From contig NZ_QLZQ01000001.1 in NCBI RefSeq assembly GCF_003289925.1, positions 1,116,001-1,180,000 on the forward strand: DNA of 64,000 bases, in the 5' to 3' direction. Under the pieces are notes generated by a model. That model was given only the letters and a program-made list of their open reading frames with translations. It searched no databases and had not been told where the DNA came from. This stretch comes from Planococcus maitriensis (GTDB lineage: Bacteria; Bacillota; Bacilli; Bacillales_A; Planococcaceae). Every line of letters starts with the position of its first letter. Position 1 is the first letter of the stretch. Made by a program: the position numbers and the translations under genes. Shown one piece after another: positions 26,790-36,888 of this stretch.

Positions 26790-28124
26790 ATGGGCAAATA
26801 TTCAAAAGAAGACATTATTCGATTGGTAAAAGAAGAAGACGTCAATTTTATCCGCCTGCAATTCACCGATATTCTTGGAGTTATCAAAAACGTAGAAATT
26901 CCAACATCTCAGCTTGATAAAGCACTCGACAACAAAATGATGTTCGATGGTTCATCGATCGATGGATTCGTCCGCATCGAAGAATCCGATATGTACTTAT
27001 TCCCGGACCTGGATACATGGGTTGTATTCCCATGGATTACCGGCAAAGGGAAAGTTGCCCGCTTGATCTGCGATATCTACAATGCAGACGGCACGCCATT
27101 TGCAGGAGACCCGCGCACGAACTTGAAGCGTATATTGAAAGAAATGGAAGAGATGGGCTTCACTCATTTCAACCTGGGGCCAGAGCCTGAGTTCTTCCTT
27201 TTCAAACTTGACGAGCGTGGCGAACCATCGCTTGAACTCAATGACCATGGTGGTTATTTCGACTTGGCACCGATGGACCTCGGCGAGAACTGCCGCCGCG
27301 ATATCGTCCTTGAGCTTGAGGAAATGGGCTTTGAGATCGAAGCTTCCCACCACGAAGTGGCGCCAGGACAGCACGAAATCGATTTCAAATATGCAGACGC
27401 CATCAAAGCATGCGATGATATCCAGACATTCAAGCTTGTCGTCAAAACCATCGCGCGCAAGCACGGCCTTCATGCGACATTCATGCCGAAGCCATTATTC
27501 GGTGTCAACGGATCAGGCATGCACATGAACGTTTCCTTGTTCAAGGGCAATGAAAATGCCTTCCTTGATGAAGACGGCGATATGAAATTGAGCAAGACGG
27601 CATTTCAGTTCATGGCCGGCATCATCGAGCACGCGAAAGGATTCACTGCGGTCACGAACCCGACGGTCAACTCCTATAAGCGCCTCGTGCCGGGCTACGA
27701 AGCACCTTGCTATATCGCATGGTCAGGCCAGAACCGGAGCCCGCTCGTCCGCATTCCAGCTTCACGCGGCTTGTCAACGCGCGTAGAAGTGCGTTCAGTC
27801 GACCCGGCTGCGAACCCTTACTTGGCGATGGCTGTATTGCTTGGGGCTGGCCTTGACGGCATCAAGCGTGAATTGACTCCGCCAAAAGCGGTAGACCGCA
27901 ACATTTACGCAATGAACAGAAAAGAACGCAAAGAAGTCGGCATCGAAGATCTGCCAGGCACATTGTATGCGGCTCTTGATGAGCTGCAAAACGATGAAGT
28001 CATGTCCAAAGCGCTCGGTTCACATATCCTGAACAACTTCGTGGAAGCGAAGGAGATCGAATGGGATATGTTCAGAACAAGCGTTCACCCTTGGGAGCGC
28101 GAGCAATATTTGAAAATGTATTAA
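26790..28124 (+). CDS. glnA: Glutamine synthetase type I
   Basis: Converts glutamate, ammonia and ATP to glutamine; 444 residues, the size of the GSI-alpha enzymes of Firmicutes which are feedback-inhibited and not adenylylated (no adenylylation-loop tyrosine motif NLYDLP). Motifs: [26 protein letters not shown], the ATP/glutamate site [13 protein letters not shown], and [23 protein letters not shown]. Shares the GlnR-controlled promoter with glnR. GGAGAG precedes the ATG. Confidence 0.99.
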   Translation: MGKYSKEDIIRLVKEEDVNFIRLQFTDILGVIKNVEIPTSQLDKALDNKMMFDGSSIDGFVRIEESDMYLFPDLDTWVVFPWITGKGKVARLICDIYNADGTPFAGDPRTNLKRILKEMEEMGFTHFNLGPEPEFFLFKLDERGEPSLELNDHGGYFDLAPMDLGENCRRDIVLELEEMGFEIEASHHEVAPGQHEIDFKYADAIKACDDIQTFKLVVKTIARKHGLHATFMPKPLFGVNGSGMHMNVSLFKGNENAFLDEDGDMKLSKTAFQFMAGIIEHAKGFTAVTNPTVNSYKRLVPGYEAPCYIAWSGQNRSPLVRIPASRGLSTRVEVRSVDPAANPYLAMAVLLGAGLDGIKRELTPPKAVDRNIYAMNRKERKEVGIEDLPGTLYAALDELQNDEVMSKALGSHILNNFVEAKEIEWDMFRTSVHPWEREQYLKMY

Positions 28125-28131
28125 GAGCGCG

Positions 28132-28160
28132 AAACCGGAGCCACCAGCTCCGGTTTTTTT
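28132..28160 (+). terminator. Intrinsic terminator of glnRA
   Basis: Ten-base perfect stem (28132-28141 with 28147-28156), five-base loop, long T run. The following 150 bases up to the next gene show no coding signal. Confidence 0.93.
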
Positions 28161-28314
28161 ATTTCAAGGATTCTTTAGGCCTTCCGGAGAATAGACTCGG
28201 CCAAGACATCGGCGACTTGCAGAAAGATTGCGCCATTTCGCACATACGCTGAATGCTGGAAACGTGGTAAGATTTTACTTATAATGAAAGAACTTTTATA
28301 TGTGGGGGGATAAA

Positions 28315-28866
28315 ATGCGGTTTATGAATGTCATCGTTGTATTTCTCGTAGCCTTTTCGGCAGCGGGAATCGCGTTATACGCAGTAGGTCCAGACCTGTC
28401 CTCGGATGCTGTAGCCCAAAAAGCATTTGAAGAACTTGAACAAAGTGGCAAGATGGAGGAAATGGTGCGGCAGATCGAAGCCGACCCTGAAGTCAATCGC
28501 TATATGGAAGAACTGGAATCGAAGGAAATGTTTTCCGATAGTCCGCCTGACAGCGGTGTGGAGGAGCAGGTCGAGGGGAACATGGATGGGGTAGACATAA
28601 ACGATAGCGACTCGCTGGAGAGCGATCCGCCCCAAGAACCTGTAGTGCCTGAAGAGCAAGGATTGGCTTTTGACACGAAAGAGGATGCGGCCAGCGTCAT
28701 GATGGAAAAAGTCGGTTTCCGTAATTTGCTTAAAATGAAAAATGCAGTTGAAAACGATACGATGACAGCTGAACAGGTCATGGAAGAACTCGATGAAGAT
28801 TTAACTGAAGAAGAGATGCTGGCCCTTAAAGTGATGATCTTCAAGGAATGGCAAAACCGAAACTAA
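28315..28866 (+). CDS. Hypothetical secreted or membrane-anchored acidic protein
   Basis: 183-residue protein I do not recognise. Residues 1-20 (MRFMNVIVVFLVAFSAAGIA) form a signal peptide or N-terminal anchor. The rest is strongly acidic, with a low-complexity middle (about residues 70-115, rich in Asp, Glu, Ser and Pro) and a helical C-terminal module (KVGFRNLLKMKNAVENDTMTAEQVMEELDEDLTEEEMLALKVMIFKEW). ATG at 28315 is chosen because GGGGGGAT precedes it. Not part of the glnRA transcript because of the terminator. The C-terminal half resembles a compact all-helical domain; no function can be given. Confidence 0.75.
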   Translation: MRFMNVIVVFLVAFSAAGIALYAVGPDLSSDAVAQKAFEELEQSGKMEEMVRQIEADPEVNRYMEELESKEMFSDSPPDSGVEEQVEGNMDGVDINDSDSLESDPPQEPVVPEEQGLAFDTKEDAASVMMEKVGFRNLLKMKNAVENDTMTAEQVMEELDEDLTEEEMLALKVMIFKEWQNRN

Positions 28867-28926
28867 GCGGCTGTTTATGCTACACTAATAAGTGCATTTC
28901 CATTCATTTTGAAGGGAGGAATCTCG

Positions 28927-29130
28927 GTGAAAACGTTTCAAATAGAATTCTTCTTTGATCAAGGAAATACCATCGTGCATACAGTGAAAGCAATCGATAA
29001 GGAATCGGCCATGAGCCAGGTCCCATCGAACGGCACCTATGAATTGACGGACGAAGCGAACGGCAAGATTTACCGCATCACCATCAACTTGGTTAAATAC
29101 ATTGTCGTGACGGAAAGACAAGCGGATTAA
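28927..29130 (+). CDS. Small hypothetical protein
   Basis: 67 residues (MKTFQIEFFFDQGNTIVHTVKAIDKESAMSQV…), predicted alternating strands and one helix with no membrane segment. GTG at 28927 is preceded by AAGGGAGGAAT at ideal spacing, which supports translation. Followed by two hairpins. I know of no function. Confidence 0.72.
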   Translation: MKTFQIEFFFDQGNTIVHTVKAIDKESAMSQVPSNGTYELTDEANGKIYRITINLVKYIVVTERQAD

Positions 29131-29143
29131 AAAGGCTATTAGC

Positions 29144-29174
29144 ACAACCGGGGATGTATCTCCCTGGTTGTTTT
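29144..29174 (+). terminator. Intrinsic terminator of small hypothetical gene
   Basis: Eleven-base stem with one G-U (29144-29154 with 29161-29171), followed by TTTT. Confidence 0.75.
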
Positions 29175-29212
29175 CAAGACTTTTAGGTTACATAAGAAGA
29201 TTATGAAAAAAT

Positions 29213-29267
29213 AAAACCATAGAAAAAAGGAGGAAGCCCTACATTCCTCCTTTTTTCTATGGTTTTT
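29213..29267. terminator. Bidirectional terminator with 22-base perfect stem
   Basis: Arms 29213-29234 and 29245-29266 pair perfectly around a ten-base loop. A/T-rich outer ends give a U tract on both strands. It separates the convergent small gene and lexA. Confidence 0.92.
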
Positions 29268-29285
29268 CGGGATGAAGCCGTGTTC

Positions 29286-29906
29286 TTAATGGATTTGTCG
29301 ATAGACACCGACGACTTTTCCGAGAATGCTCACCTGATCGACGATAATCGGGTCCATCGATGAATTTTCTGGCTGCAGGCGGAAGTAATTATCCTCGCGG
29401 AAGAACCGTTTGACAGTCGCTTCGTTTTCTTCGGTCATGGCGACGACGATATCCCCATTATCGGCAGTCTGCTGTTGTTTGACGACGACATAATCACCGT
29501 TTAGGATGCCGGCTTCGATCATACTTTCACCCATGATCTCCAGCATGAAAATATGGTCTTCTTCCGTGCCGTAAGTTTGTGGCAGCGGAAAGTATTCTTC
29601 AACGTTTTCAATGGCAGTGATCGGCATGCCCGCTGTGACTTTACCAATTAGGGGCACATGGAGGACTGGGCTTTTATCGATGAGTGCCTCTTCCGATCCG
29701 ATGATTTCGATGGCTCTCGGTTTTGTCGGGTCACGGCGGATCAGCCCTTTGCTTTCGAGCCTAGCTAGATGGCCGTGGACAGTTGAACTGGATGCAAGGC
29801 CGACCGCTTCGCCGATTTCCCGGACGGAGGGCGGATAGCCTTTTGCACGGACTTCATCTTTTATGAAATTCAGGATATCTTCCTGACGCTTAGATACTTT
29901 TTTCAC
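29286..29906 (-). CDS. lexA: SOS repressor LexA
   Basis: 206-residue repressor of the SOS regulon. N-terminal winged [46 protein letters not shown]. The self-cleavage site Ala-Gly is at about 92-93 in KVTAGMPI, with catalytic Ser128 (MGESMIE) and Lys166 (EATVKRFF). GTG at 29906 is chosen because AGAGGTG lies six bases upstream and the length then matches B. subtilis LexA; the frame extends ten codons further without a ribosome site. Divergent from yneA with LexA boxes between them. Confidence 0.97.
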   Translation of the reverse strand: MKKVSKRQEDILNFIKDEVRAKGYPPSVREIGEAVGLASSSTVHGHLARLESKGLIRRDPTKPRAIEIIGSEEALIDKSPVLHVPLIGKVTAGMPITAIENVEEYFPLPQTYGTEEDHIFMLEIMGESMIEAGILNGDYVVVKQQQTADNGDIVVAMTEENEATVKRFFREDNYFRLQPENSSMDPIIVDQVSILGKVVGVYRQIH

Positions 29907-29950
29907 CAGTTTCACCTCTTTATAGGATTTATTCAAGATTAACTATCTAT

Positions 29951-29990
29951 AGTATAGCAACTCGGGCATTGAAATGCAAACATAGGTTCG
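29951..29990 (-). promoter_or_regulatory. lexA promoter with overlapping LexA operator
   Basis: On the minus strand, TTGCAT (complement of 29974-29979), 17-base spacer and TATACT (complement of 29951-29956). A LexA box CAAACATAGGTTCG at 29977-29990 has one mismatch to consensus and covers the -35, giving autorepression. Confidence 0.8.
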
Positions 29991-29999
29991 AATTTAATC

Positions 30000-30029
30000 T
30001 TGACAAGAAACGCTTGTTCGCTTTAATAT
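30000..30029 (+). promoter_or_regulatory. yneA operon promoter with LexA box in the spacer
   Basis: Perfect TTGACA (30000-30005) and TAATAT (30024-30029; TTTAAT at 30022 is an alternative). The LexA box GAAACGCTTGTTCG (30007-30020, two mismatches) lies between the hexamers, so LexA would block RNA polymerase directly. Confidence 0.8.
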
Positions 30030-30043
30030 GAGAACATACATTC

Positions 30044-30057
30044 CGAACAAATATTCT
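30044..30057 (+). promoter_or_regulatory. Additional LexA-box-like site before yneA
   Basis: CGAACAAATATTCT matches the left half of the LexA consensus perfectly and the right half at three of five bases. It would lie just after the transcription start. Confidence 0.5.
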
Positions 30058-30072
30058 AAGGAGGCGGCTTGA

Positions 30073-31040
<968 letters not shown>

Positions 31041-31098
31041 AATCTTGCACTGTCCCGCCTTTTTTTGTACCATGAAGCAGTAGAAAGGGGGACTTTAC

Positions 31099-31332
31099 AT
31101 GCTATCTCCAGATAAGATCGGCCGCATCAATGAACTATCGAGAAAGTCCAAGCGCGACGGGCTGACGCAAGAAGAAGCAAAAGAACAGTCAGCGCTGCGC
31201 CAGGAATACTTGCAAAGTTTCCGCAAGTCGATGCGCGGGACGATTGAAAATGTCACCGTCATCGATCCGGAAGGAAAAGACGTAACGCCAGACAAGATCA
31301 AAAATAAACGGGAGAATAAGTATTTGAATTAA
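31099..31332 (+). CDS. ynzC: DUF896 protein YnzC
   Basis: 77-residue two-helix protein (MLSPDKIGRINELSRKSKRDGLTQEEAKEQSALRQEYLQSFRKSMRGTIENVTVIDPEGKDVTP), a clear DUF896 member. Third gene of the SOS operon; AAAGGGGG precedes the ATG. Function unknown. Confidence 0.93.
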   Translation: MLSPDKIGRINELSRKSKRDGLTQEEAKEQSALRQEYLQSFRKSMRGTIENVTVIDPEGKDVTPDKIKNKRENKYLN

Positions 31333-31348
31333 TACTTATTCTCTTTTT
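31312..31348 (+). terminator. Intrinsic terminator of yneA-yneB-ynzC operon
   Basis: Thirteen-base perfect stem (31312-31324 with 31331-31343) containing the ynzC stop codon, then T. Confidence 0.92.
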
Positions 31349-31417
31349 CGTTGTATTCTTCCTTAGAGTTGACTAAACTAGAATAGGATTAAATTTAGTT
31401 TCAGAGAGGATGTCACT

Positions 31418-33418
31418 ATGTCAAACCATGCAGATCAACTTGCAGTTAACACCATTCGCACACTTTCAATCGATGCTATTGAAAAAGCTAACTCGGGACA
31501 CCCGGGACTTCCAATGGGCGCCGCTCCAATGGCGTATACACTCTGGACAAAACACATGAACCACAATCCGAACAACCCAAACTGGTTCAACCGCGACCGT
31601 TTCGTCCTGTCGGCAGGGCACGGTTCAATGCTCCTGTACAGTTTGCTCCATTTGAGTGGTTACGGATTGCCGATGGAGGAAATCAAGAACTTCCGCCAAT
31701 GGGATTCCAAGACACCAGGCCATCCTGAATACGGCCATACAGTCGGCGTCGAAGCGACGACAGGCCCTCTTGGCCAAGGGATCGGCATGGCGGTCGGCAT
31801 GGCAATGGCAGAACGCCATTTAGCAGCTACATACAATAAAGAGGGCCTCGACATCATCGATCACCACACATTCGCACTTTGCGGGGACGGAGATTTGATG
31901 GAAGGCGTAGCAGGAGAAGCAATTTCACTTGCAGGCCATCTTAAGCTGGATAAATTGGTCGTCTTGTATGACAGCAATGACATCTCACTCGACGGTGATT
32001 TGTCGATGAGTTTCTCGGAGAACATCCAGAAGCGTTTCGAGTCATATGGCTGGAACTATCTCCGCGTGGATGATGGTAACGACATGGATGATTTGTCTGC
32101 AAAAATCGCTGAAGCGAAAAAGTCCACTGACAAACCGACATTGGTCGAAGTCAAGACAGTCATCGGCTACGGTTCACCGAACAAATCCGGCAAAGCGGAC
32201 TCGCACGGTGCGCCACTTGGCGAAGATGAGATGAAGTTAACGAAAGAATACTATAAATGGACTTTCGAAGAGGATTTCCATGTTCCGGAAGAAGTCTATG
32301 AAACCTTCAAGGAAGCGACCGATTCACTTGGCGCGAAAGCGGAATCGGCTTGGAACGAATTGTACAAGCAATACGAGGAGCAGCATCCTGAACTTGCTTC
32401 ACAGCTGCAAGCAGCGATCCGTGGTGATTTGCCGGCTGATTTCGATTCACAATTCCCTGAATACGAAGTCGGTAAAAAGCAAGCGACGCGCGCATCGTCC
32501 GGTGATATGGTCAATGCCATCGCAAAAACGGTTCCTTCGTTCTTCGGCGGAAGCGCTGACCTTGCTGGTTCGAATAAAACCAATATCAAAGACGGTGGCG
32601 ACTTCGACGCTGAGCATCCGGAAGCCCGCAATATCTGGTTCGGCGTCCGTGAATTCGCGATGGGCGCTGCACTTAACGGCATGGCGCTTCACGGTGGCTT
32701 GCATGTCTTCGGTGGCACATTCTTCGTGTTCAGTGACTACGTCCGCCCAGCGATCCGCCTAGGCGCTTTGATGGGACTTCCGGTCACCTATGTGTTCACA
32801 CACGATAGCGTAGCGGTCGGGGAAGACGGCCCGACACATGAACCAATTGAACAGCTTGCGTCACTTCGCGCAATGCCGAACCTGGGCATCATCCGCCCAG
32901 CCGATGCGAACGAAACAAAAGCGGCATGGCGTTTGGCGCTCACGTCTAAAGACAAGCCGACCTTGCTCGTATTGTCCCGCCAAAACTTGCCGGTCCTCGA
33001 AACAACTGGCGAAAAAGCGGAAACAGGAGTCGAAAAAGGTGCTTACGTCGTGTCACCAGCTGATGACGCACAAGCCTTGCTGCTAGCGACTGGGTCTGAA
33101 GTCAGCCTAGCAATCGATGCACAGAAACAATTGAAAGAACAAGGCATCGCGGTGTCTGTCGTGTCGATGCCATCATGGGATCGTTTCGAACAGCAGGATA
33201 AAGAGTACAAAGAATCCGTCTTGCCGAAAAACATCACGAAACGCCTTGCCATCGAAATGGGCTCATCGTTCGGCTGGGACCGTTATACTGGATTTGAAGG
33301 CGATACCCTAGCGATCGATCACTTCGGCGCAAGTGCCCCGGGTGAAAAAATCATGGAAGAATTCGGTTTTACGCCTGAAAATGTTGCAACTAAAGTGAAA
33401 CAATTGATCAACGGTTAA
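31418..33418 (+). CDS. tkt: Transketolase
   Basis: Thiamine-diphosphate enzyme of the pentose phosphate pathway, 666 residues. Motifs: [18 protein letters not shown], the TPP motif starting [14 protein letters not shown] near 153 and ending at [13 protein letters not shown], and the pyrimidine-domain [18 protein letters not shown] and [31 protein letters not shown] precedes the ATG. Single gene closed by a strong terminator; same neighbour order as Bacillus. Confidence 0.98.
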   Translation: MSNHADQLAVNTIRTLSIDAIEKANSGHPGLPMGAAPMAYTLWTKHMNHNPNNPNWFNRDRFVLSAGHGSMLLYSLLHLSGYGLPMEEIKNFRQWDSKTPGHPEYGHTVGVEATTGPLGQGIGMAVGMAMAERHLAATYNKEGLDIIDHHTFALCGDGDLMEGVAGEAISLAGHLKLDKLVVLYDSNDISLDGDLSMSFSENIQKRFESYGWNYLRVDDGNDMDDLSAKIAEAKKSTDKPTLVEVKTVIGYGSPNKSGKADSHGAPLGEDEMKLTKEYYKWTFEEDFHVPEEVYETFKEATDSLGAKAESAWNELYKQYEEQHPELASQLQAAIRGDLPADFDSQFPEYEVGKKQATRASSGDMVNAIAKTVPSFFGGSADLAGSNKTNIKDGGDFDAEHPEARNIWFGVREFAMGAALNGMALHGGLHVFGGTFFVFSDYVRPAIRLGALMGLPVTYVFTHDSVAVGEDGPTHEPIEQLASLRAMPNLGIIRPADANETKAAWRLALTSKDKPTLLVLSRQNLPVLETTGEKAETGVEKGAYVVSPADDAQALLLATGSEVSLAIDAQKQLKEQGIAVSVVSMPSWDRFEQQDKEYKESVLPKNITKRLAIEMGSSFGWDRYTGFEGDTLAIDHFGASAPGEKIMEEFGFTPENVATKVKQLING

Positions 33419-33474
33419 CCATGATCACCTGATGATTCGATTCGTTTGTTCAAACGTTGTTTCATCCGGTACAG

Positions 33475-33507
33475 AAAAGCCGCCAGAATGGGATTCTGGC
33501 GGCTTTT
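33475..33507 (+). terminator. Intrinsic terminator of tkt
   Basis: Fifteen-base perfect stem (33475-33489 with 33493-33507) around a three-base loop with T in the 3' arm. The next 180 bases to about 33690 show nothing I recognise; a TATAAT at 33693-33698 is a likely -10 for yneF. Confidence 0.9.
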
Positions 33508-33745
33508 ACTTGTGCTAGGAAATTCTCCCGTCATGCATTTCAATTGCACCTCTAGCAAGGCAAGGGGAAGAGGGATGAGCGGGGGCCATGCCGGTTTTCA
33601 AAGAGACCGCATAATTCAGGGCACGGGAGCGGCTGCCTTTGTTTCTCCGCAATTTTCATGCCGTGCATATAGTCACGTCCTGAAATTTATAGTATAATCC
33701 TTTTTGGTGCATGATTTAATTGGCAACACGAAGGAGGTAATTTGT

Positions 33746-33979
33746 ATGGATACATGGATCTGGATTGTTATCGTTATTGTGGCTTTACTCGCAGGTGTTG
33801 CACTTGGATTCTTTATCGCTCGCCGATACATGATGAAATATTTGCAGGACAACCCACCGATCAACGAAGAGATGCTTCGGATTATGATGATGCAAATGGG
33901 ACAAAAACCATCTCAAAAGAAAATCAACCAAATGATGGCTCAAATGAACAAAGCCTCGACAAAACCGGGCAAAAAATAA
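33746..33979 (+). CDS. yneF: UPF0154 membrane protein YneF
   Basis: 77 residues: one N-terminal transmembrane helix (about 4-25, [22 protein letters not shown]) and a basic cytoplasmic tail [29 protein letters not shown], the YneF/UPF0154 signature. ATG at 33746 has AAGGAGGT upstream. Function unknown. Confidence 0.93.
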   Translation: MDTWIWIVIVIVALLAGVALGFFIARRYMMKYLQDNPPINEEMLRIMMMQMGQKPSQKKINQMMAQMNKASTKPGKK

Positions 33980-34017
33980 ACGCTTATGCAATTATTCGCC
34001 CATAGGTGATGAATACA

Positions 34018-34062
34018 AGAAGAACCCCTGTTTCGCTAAAAGCGCGACAGGGGTTCTTTTTG
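34018..34062. terminator. Terminator between convergent yneF and zinT-like genes
   Basis: AAGAACCCCTGT pairs with ACAGGGGTTCTT (with a small inner helix) and is followed by T on the plus strand; A-rich left flank offers a weaker minus-strand U tract. Confidence 0.8.
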
Positions 34063-34070
34063 GTTTTAAG

Positions 34071-34763
34071 TTAATGTGCCATCATTTCATGCGCAATGTC
34101 GTGCCCGTCCAATGAAGCTGGATAATAGGTAGGCCAGCGGTCCATTTCCTCGAGCAATTCCTCTTGGTCTTCACCCCAGTACAAATGGTAATGATCGGAT
34201 TTTTGAGGGGAGATGCCATGGTCGCTGAACTGGATAAACTTTGGCATATCATCAGATCCGCCAGTTTTTGAAAACAGAAAACGGACGCCGCGATTGCCGG
34301 CTTCATAAGTCAGGATCTCGAATTTCTCGTATGTATACTCCGCAGTCTCCGTCTTGCCTTCTACGTGAAAACTGATGGTGTTGTCGCCCATGGTGATGTT
34401 GTCCACGTCTGTTTGATAACCAATCCCATAATACGCTTTGTATTGCTCGAAAGTCTTTTCCAGGGATTCCTGAGCCTTATGCTCGAATACTTCATCGAGT
34501 GCACCGGATTCGAAGTGGGGATAAACCGATTGCCATTCGCCCTGCCAGTCGCTAAGCGGGCGGTCTGCTACTTGGCTATCATCAAAATATCCCTCATAGA
34601 TTTCGGTTTCTTCACTATGCGAGTGATTATGATTATGGGCATTATTTTCCTGGTGAACGGGTTGCTGCGTTGCAACCACTGTAGCCGGTTGCTGATCTTT
34701 TTGCTGGCAGGCCGCTAATAATAACGCGGATGCCAGCATGACGATTTTCCACTTTACTTTCAT
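34071..34763 (-). CDS. ZinT-domain zinc-binding lipoprotein
   Basis: 230-residue lipoprotein: signal MKVKWKIVMLASALLLAAC with lipobox Cys19, a short histidine-rich segment (NNAHNHNHSHSEE) that could scavenge zinc, and a ZinT/YodA domain (YEGYFDDSQVADRPLSDWQGEWQSVYPHF … KFIQFSDHGISPQKSDHYHLYWG … RWPTYYPASLDGHDIAHEMMAH). Corresponds in part to the C-terminal domain of AdcA/ZinT of other Gram-positives; no ABC transporter partner is adjacent. ATG at 34763 has GGAAGG upstream. A near-perfect Zur box sits just upstream, so zinc starvation should induce it. Confidence 0.93.
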   Translation of the reverse strand: MKVKWKIVMLASALLLAACQQKDQQPATVVATQQPVHQENNAHNHNHSHSEETEIYEGYFDDSQVADRPLSDWQGEWQSVYPHFESGALDEVFEHKAQESLEKTFEQYKAYYGIGYQTDVDNITMGDNTISFHVEGKTETAEYTYEKFEILTYEAGNRGVRFLFSKTGGSDDMPKFIQFSDHGISPQKSDHYHLYWGEDQEELLEEMDRWPTYYPASLDGHDIAHEMMAH

Positions 34764-34784
34764 CCAACTCATCCTTCCGTTTTT

Positions 34785-34805
34785 AAATCGTAATCATTAC
34801 AATTT
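34785..34805 (-). promoter_or_regulatory. Zur operator upstream of zinT-like gene
   Basis: A 21-base palindrome (AAATCGTAAT, C, ATTACAATTT) with one mismatch from perfect symmetry matches the B. subtilis Zur box with core TCGTAATNATTACGA. It is 22 bases before the start codon of the zinc lipoprotein gene. Confidence 0.88.
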
Positions 34806-34901
34806 AAAAGTATACAGAAATAATGGCGGAATGCTAATTAAAAGACGATTCTGACTTTTGATGTGCAAAAAGCAGGGGTGAGTACTTGGCAAAGACAAAG
34901 A

Positions 34902-34936
34902 AAAACAGCCATTCCCATTATTGGAATGGCTGTTTT
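34902..34936. terminator. Terminator of alpha/beta hydrolase gene
   Basis: Fourteen-base perfect stem (34902-34915 with 34923-34936) with U tracts on both strands, directly at the 3' end of the minus-strand hydrolase gene. Confidence 0.85.
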
Positions 34937-34939
34937 CAT

Positions 34940-35902
34940 TCAGCTGGAAATGGCGTCACTGTCGACCGGTTTCTCCTTAGGCGTCAGCAAATCGTATGCC
35001 ATAAGAAACTCCGCGATCGTTTCTTCGTATTCATCCGGATTTTTATTGAAGGATTGGGCGTGTTCGCCTTCTTCGAATAATTTAAGCTGTTTCGGGCCTT
35101 GTTTCAATTCGAATAATTCCTTTGTCATTTTCGGCAAGACAAACTCATCAGGTAGGCTATGGATGAATAGCACAGGCTTTGAAATGTTTTTTACGACCTC
35201 ACGGGGCGACACGGTGGAAATGGAATAACCGTCACGCAATTTCAGGAACACATTGGCGAGGCGAAGCGCCAAAGAAGTGCGCATCGGGGTCGTCGTGCGC
35301 ATGACGTGCAGAATCTGTTCGCTGATATCGGAATAGGCACAGTCGGAGATGTAAAAATCCGCCGAGTCCTCCATTCCGGCATATAAAAGCGTCGTTGAGG
35401 CGCCCATCGACTCTCCATGAATGCCGAAGAACAGGGAAGGGCCGACATGCTGTTTCAATGCTTTGACGACCGCCTGCAGGTCCAGTTTCTCATAATGGCC
35501 GAAACTCGTAGTCTTGCCGCCGGATTCCCCGTGTCGGCGGTGGTCGTATACGACCGAGTTGAATCCGAGGCGTTCGAACATGCGGGCATACTTAAACGAA
35601 TTGACTTTGCTTTCGGTCACGCCATGGCAGATGATGACGTAACGGTTCGTTGTGTGCGGCTCCAGGAAAATCGCTTTAATCGGATAGCCATTGGCGGATT
35701 CAATCCATTGCTCGCTTTTCTTGGCACCGGCATACCAAGCTTCATCGTAGCGCTTGGCGTTGGTCTCCCGTTCCAAAATCAAGGATGCATCTTTATTCTT
35801 TACATACATCAAACGGTTGCTTGCAACAAAACCCAATACGGCAAAAGAAGCGGTCAATGTGCTCGAAACGATGGCTGAAGTCATCAATAGTCGCTTTTTC
35901 AT
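34940..35902 (-). CDS. Alpha/beta hydrolase with N-terminal membrane anchor
   Basis: 320 residues. N-terminal hydrophobic segment (about 3-27) suggests a membrane anchor or uncleaved signal. Hydrolase landmarks: IICHGVTESKVNSFKYARMFERLGFNSVVYDHRRHGESGG, nucleophile GESMGAS, acid DEF in IHSLPDEFVLPKMTKEL, and histidine in EEGEHAQSFNKNP. Similar in layout to the YqkD-type hydrolases of Bacillus, which also lie near yqkE/yqkF, but that assignment is tentative. ATG at 35902 has GAGGTG upstream. Confidence 0.85.
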   Translation of the reverse strand: MKKRLLMTSAIVSSTLTASFAVLGFVASNRLMYVKNKDASLILERETNAKRYDEAWYAGAKKSEQWIESANGYPIKAIFLEPHTTNRYVIICHGVTESKVNSFKYARMFERLGFNSVVYDHRRHGESGGKTTSFGHYEKLDLQAVVKALKQHVGPSLFFGIHGESMGASTTLLYAGMEDSADFYISDCAYSDISEQILHVMRTTTPMRTSLALRLANVFLKLRDGYSISTVSPREVVKNISKPVLFIHSLPDEFVLPKMTKELFELKQGPKQLKLFEEGEHAQSFNKNPDEYEETIAEFLMAYDLLTPKEKPVDSDAISS

Positions 35903-35914
35903 GGCGCACACACC

Positions 35915-36814
35915 TCATTTTCTGTTTTTGTACAAAGTATACATTCCCGTTTGCAATGGATTCGATACATGGGGTTCAATGAACGAAATCGCTTCGTAAA
36001 GTTTCTCGAGATCCACTCCGGTATCGACACTCATGCGGTGGAACATATGGACCAAATCTTCGGTCGCGACATTGCCTGTCGCACCCGGTGCGAAGGGGCA
36101 GCCGCCCAGGCCGCCGGCGGATGCATCAAATCGGTCGATCCCCGCTACGAGCGCTGCGTAGGCATTGGCGAGCGCCATGCGTCTCGTGTCATGGAAGTGC
36201 GCGGCTATCAGCACATCCGGAAACCGTTTTTTCAATTGGCTGAACAACTCATGGCTTTCTTGAGGGTTCGCCATGCCGATCGTATCGGCAACGCTCAGTT
36301 CATCGACTCCCCAATCGACGAACTGGCCGCATAGCTCAATGGTCTTCTGTGGATCGACCGCGCCTTCGAACGGGCAGTAGAACGCAGTCGAAATGCAGGC
36401 GCGGACGAAAATGCCGTCTTGCTTCGCTTTTTCAATCAATGGCTTCAGTGCTTCCATGGACTGGGCTGTGGACTTGTTGATGTTTTTTTCATTGAAGGAA
36501 TTGGAAACACCTACAAAAACCGCGATTGAATCGGCCCCCGCTTCCAGCGCAGCATTGATGCCCCTTTCGTTAGGCGTCAGCACGAATTGGCGTCCCGACT
36601 TTTTCGTTCCGGCAACGATCTCGCGCGCATCGGCCATTTGCGGCACCCATTTCGGTGACACGAAAGACGTCAGTTCCATTTCCGGCAAGCCAGCCTCCTG
36701 CAATGCTTTGATAAAATCCAGTTTGTCTTCGGTATTGACGGTCCTGGCTTCATTTTGTAGGCCATCTCGCGGACCGACCTCGATTATCGTAGCTGTTTTT
36801 GGTAAACTAAACAT
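35915..36814 (-). CDS. Hydroxymethylglutaryl-CoA lyase
   Basis: Cleaves HMG-CoA to acetoacetate and acetyl-CoA, the last step of leucine breakdown. 299 residues with a TIM-barrel HMGL-like domain: EVGPRDGLQNEARTV, LTSFVSPKWVPQMAD, DTIGMANPQ, AAHFHDTRRMALANAYAA (metal-binding histidines) and the signature loop with catalytic cysteine ASAGGLGGCPFAPGATGN. ATG at 36814 follows AAGGGGGGAT. Divergent from a thiolase gene, which would use the acetoacetyl product after CoA transfer. Other leucine-degradation genes are not in the window. Confidence 0.93.
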   Translation of the reverse strand: MFSLPKTATIIEVGPRDGLQNEARTVNTEDKLDFIKALQEAGLPEMELTSFVSPKWVPQMADAREIVAGTKKSGRQFVLTPNERGINAALEAGADSIAVFVGVSNSFNEKNINKSTAQSMEALKPLIEKAKQDGIFVRACISTAFYCPFEGAVDPQKTIELCGQFVDWGVDELSVADTIGMANPQESHELFSQLKKRFPDVLIAAHFHDTRRMALANAYAALVAGIDRFDASAGGLGGCPFAPGATGNVATEDLVHMFHRMSVDTGVDLEKLYEAISFIEPHVSNPLQTGMYTLYKNRK

Positions 36815-36888
36815 ACTATCCCCCCTTAGCTTTATTGTAGCGATAGGGGGGATAAAAGAGCAAGAAGCAGACAAGGGGGAAAATGAAA

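Noticed and set aside
33446-33697. An 83-codon open frame between tkt and yneF
   Set aside because: It runs through the tkt terminator and has no ribosome site or plausible protein composition.
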